A DNA stretch of 7,180 nt from the NCBI GenBank assembly GCA_023439605.1, contig JAEXNS010000047.1:1-7180 (forward strand), in the 5' to 3' direction. Shown one piece after another: positions 6,439-7,180 of the stretch; positions within the stretch are counted from its first letter, which is position 1, and each line of letters opens with the position of its first letter. The notes below the pieces were generated by a model. The model was not told where the DNA came from. It did no database searches and saw only the letters and a list, made by a program, of their open reading frames with translations. Position numbers and translations under genes: made by a program. Source of the DNA: Bacillota bacterium. GTDB taxonomy: Bacteria; Bacillota; Clostridia; Oscillospirales; Ruminococcaceae.

Positions 6439-6590
6439 CTAAAATAAATTTAAAACATTTATAAAACTATTGAAATTTTATAAGATTCTTTAAAATCTTG
6501 TATTTCTAAAGACATGAAACCTACATTTAAATGATGCTATTTCATATTAGTATTATTTGTGGAACGAAATTTATAGAAATGTTTGGCAGA

Positions 6591-7180
6591 CTATTGTAAT
6601 GATAACATCTGCCCGATCAGATTGTTTTTGATATGAGAGTACATTAAACCACTGGCTGTTCCATGAGGTTTTCCTTTCAGACATCCGATACTTCCGAAAA
6701 CCCAGAATGCATCTTTGGCTCTAGACACAGCAACATTCATCAGATTCTTATTACCATCTATAAATCCACAATTATCTTCGCTGCCATACACAGTTGAAAA
6801 AATAATAATCCGTCGCTCTGCACCTTGAAATATATGAACTGTTCCGACTTCAATGATTTTCTCTGCATTTGGAATATCCGTACAATACTCTCGTATAGCA
6901 CTTTTGAGTCTTTTTGTCTGTGCTTTGAACGGAGTGATAACAGCGAGAATGTTTTTTCTGTCCTCGTTGTGATATTGGGAACAAATCTTTTCAAAATTCC
7001 GATTTAGCCATTTTGCTATTTCTTCGGCTTCATGCTTATTCGCACGGCTGTTTCCGTCTTTTTCGGCATGGTCAATCGGAATATCGTGATACCCCATACA
7101 AGGCAGTTTGCAATCACTAACGCCACGCAGAGGTTCAAGATGTCCCTCGTATAATAGTTCGTTGCAGTACAAGATAATCT
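6591..7180 (-). CDS. UPF1-like superfamily 1 helicase, C-terminal part (5' end outside window)
   Basis: The reading frame is open to the right edge, so this is only the last 196 or so codons of a larger gene; the TTG at 7172 is internal, not a start. Counting from that codon, CNELLYEG (3-10) matches the post-motif-III segment of UPF1/Dna2-type helicases. ILAVITPFKAQ (75-85) is motif IV, VGTVHIFQGAER (109-120) is motif V with the Q-G pair, and NVAVSRAKD (146-154) is motif VI with the arginine that contacts ATP. Together they form the second RecA-like domain (AAA_12 type). Such proteins translocate on single-stranded DNA or RNA using ATP. The N-terminal domain, and any fused nuclease or other module, cannot be seen. 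The protein ends soon after motif VI with no extra domain. No obvious terminator follows. Confidence 0.92.
   Translation of the reverse strand, partial: IILYCNELLYEGHLEPLRGVSDCKLPCMGYHDIPIDHAEKDGNSRANKHEAEEIAKWLNRNFEKICSQYHNEDRKNILAVITPFKAQTKRLKSAIREYCTDIPNAEKIIEVGTVHIFQGAERRIIIFSTVYGSEDNCGFIDGNKNLMNVAVSRAKDAFWVFGSIGCLKGKPHGTASGLMYSHIKNNLIGQMLSLQ

Noticed and set aside
6481..6499. Small inverted repeat (AAGATT/AATCTT) as helicase terminator
   Set aside because: Only 6 A/T-rich base pairs with no proper U-tract and about 90 nt beyond the stop; too weak to call.
6758..6994. 78-residue minus-strand frame inside the helicase
   Set aside because: It overlaps conserved helicase motifs in another frame and resembles no protein.

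Overview
The window looks like an accessory (genomic-island-type) segment of a low-GC Firmicute, most likely a Clostridia relative (Ruminococcus or Lachnospiraceae style). This rests on AT-rich DNA, strong AGGAG-type ribosome binding sites, TATAAT-like -10 boxes and U-tract terminators. It is an inference, because no taxonomic marker gene is present. All seven genes I can support lie on the minus strand, so the order of transcription runs from high to low coordinates.

Right edge (6591-7180): the C-terminal third of a UPF1-like superfamily 1 helicase whose start lies outside the window. After about 230 bp of AT-rich spacer comes a very AT-rich, unrecognised 640-residue gene (4439-6361). Its N-terminus has two helix-turn-helix-like stretches. 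It ends at a 20-bp perfect-stem terminator that has been tandemly duplicated (4282-4433).

Left part (1-4213): behind a fresh promoter at about 4205-4213 lies a five-gene unidirectional cassette. Its genes are a 268-residue protein (A), a 183-residue soluble protein (B), a 161-residue four-helix membrane protein (C), a 136-residue protein (D) and a ClpX-like AAA+ unfoldase (E, running off the left edge). A and D are paralogues that align without a gap over about 100 residues. D and E overlap by 4 nt and are probably translationally coupled. E keeps a ClpX-type zinc-binding N-terminus, both Walker motifs, a ClpX-type pore loop, the arginine finger, a sensor-2 motif and an IGF tripeptide placed where ClpX docks on ClpP. 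It also carries about 150 extra residues between zinc domain and motor.

Working model (inference): the cassette is a specialised unfoldase or proteolysis module. E is the motor, D and perhaps A are substrate adaptors or sensors, and C with B provides a membrane-linked component. I do not recognise the cassette as a named system. Its position next to an orphan AT-rich gene and a helicase resembles a defence or mobile-island setting, but nothing in the sequence proves a defence role.
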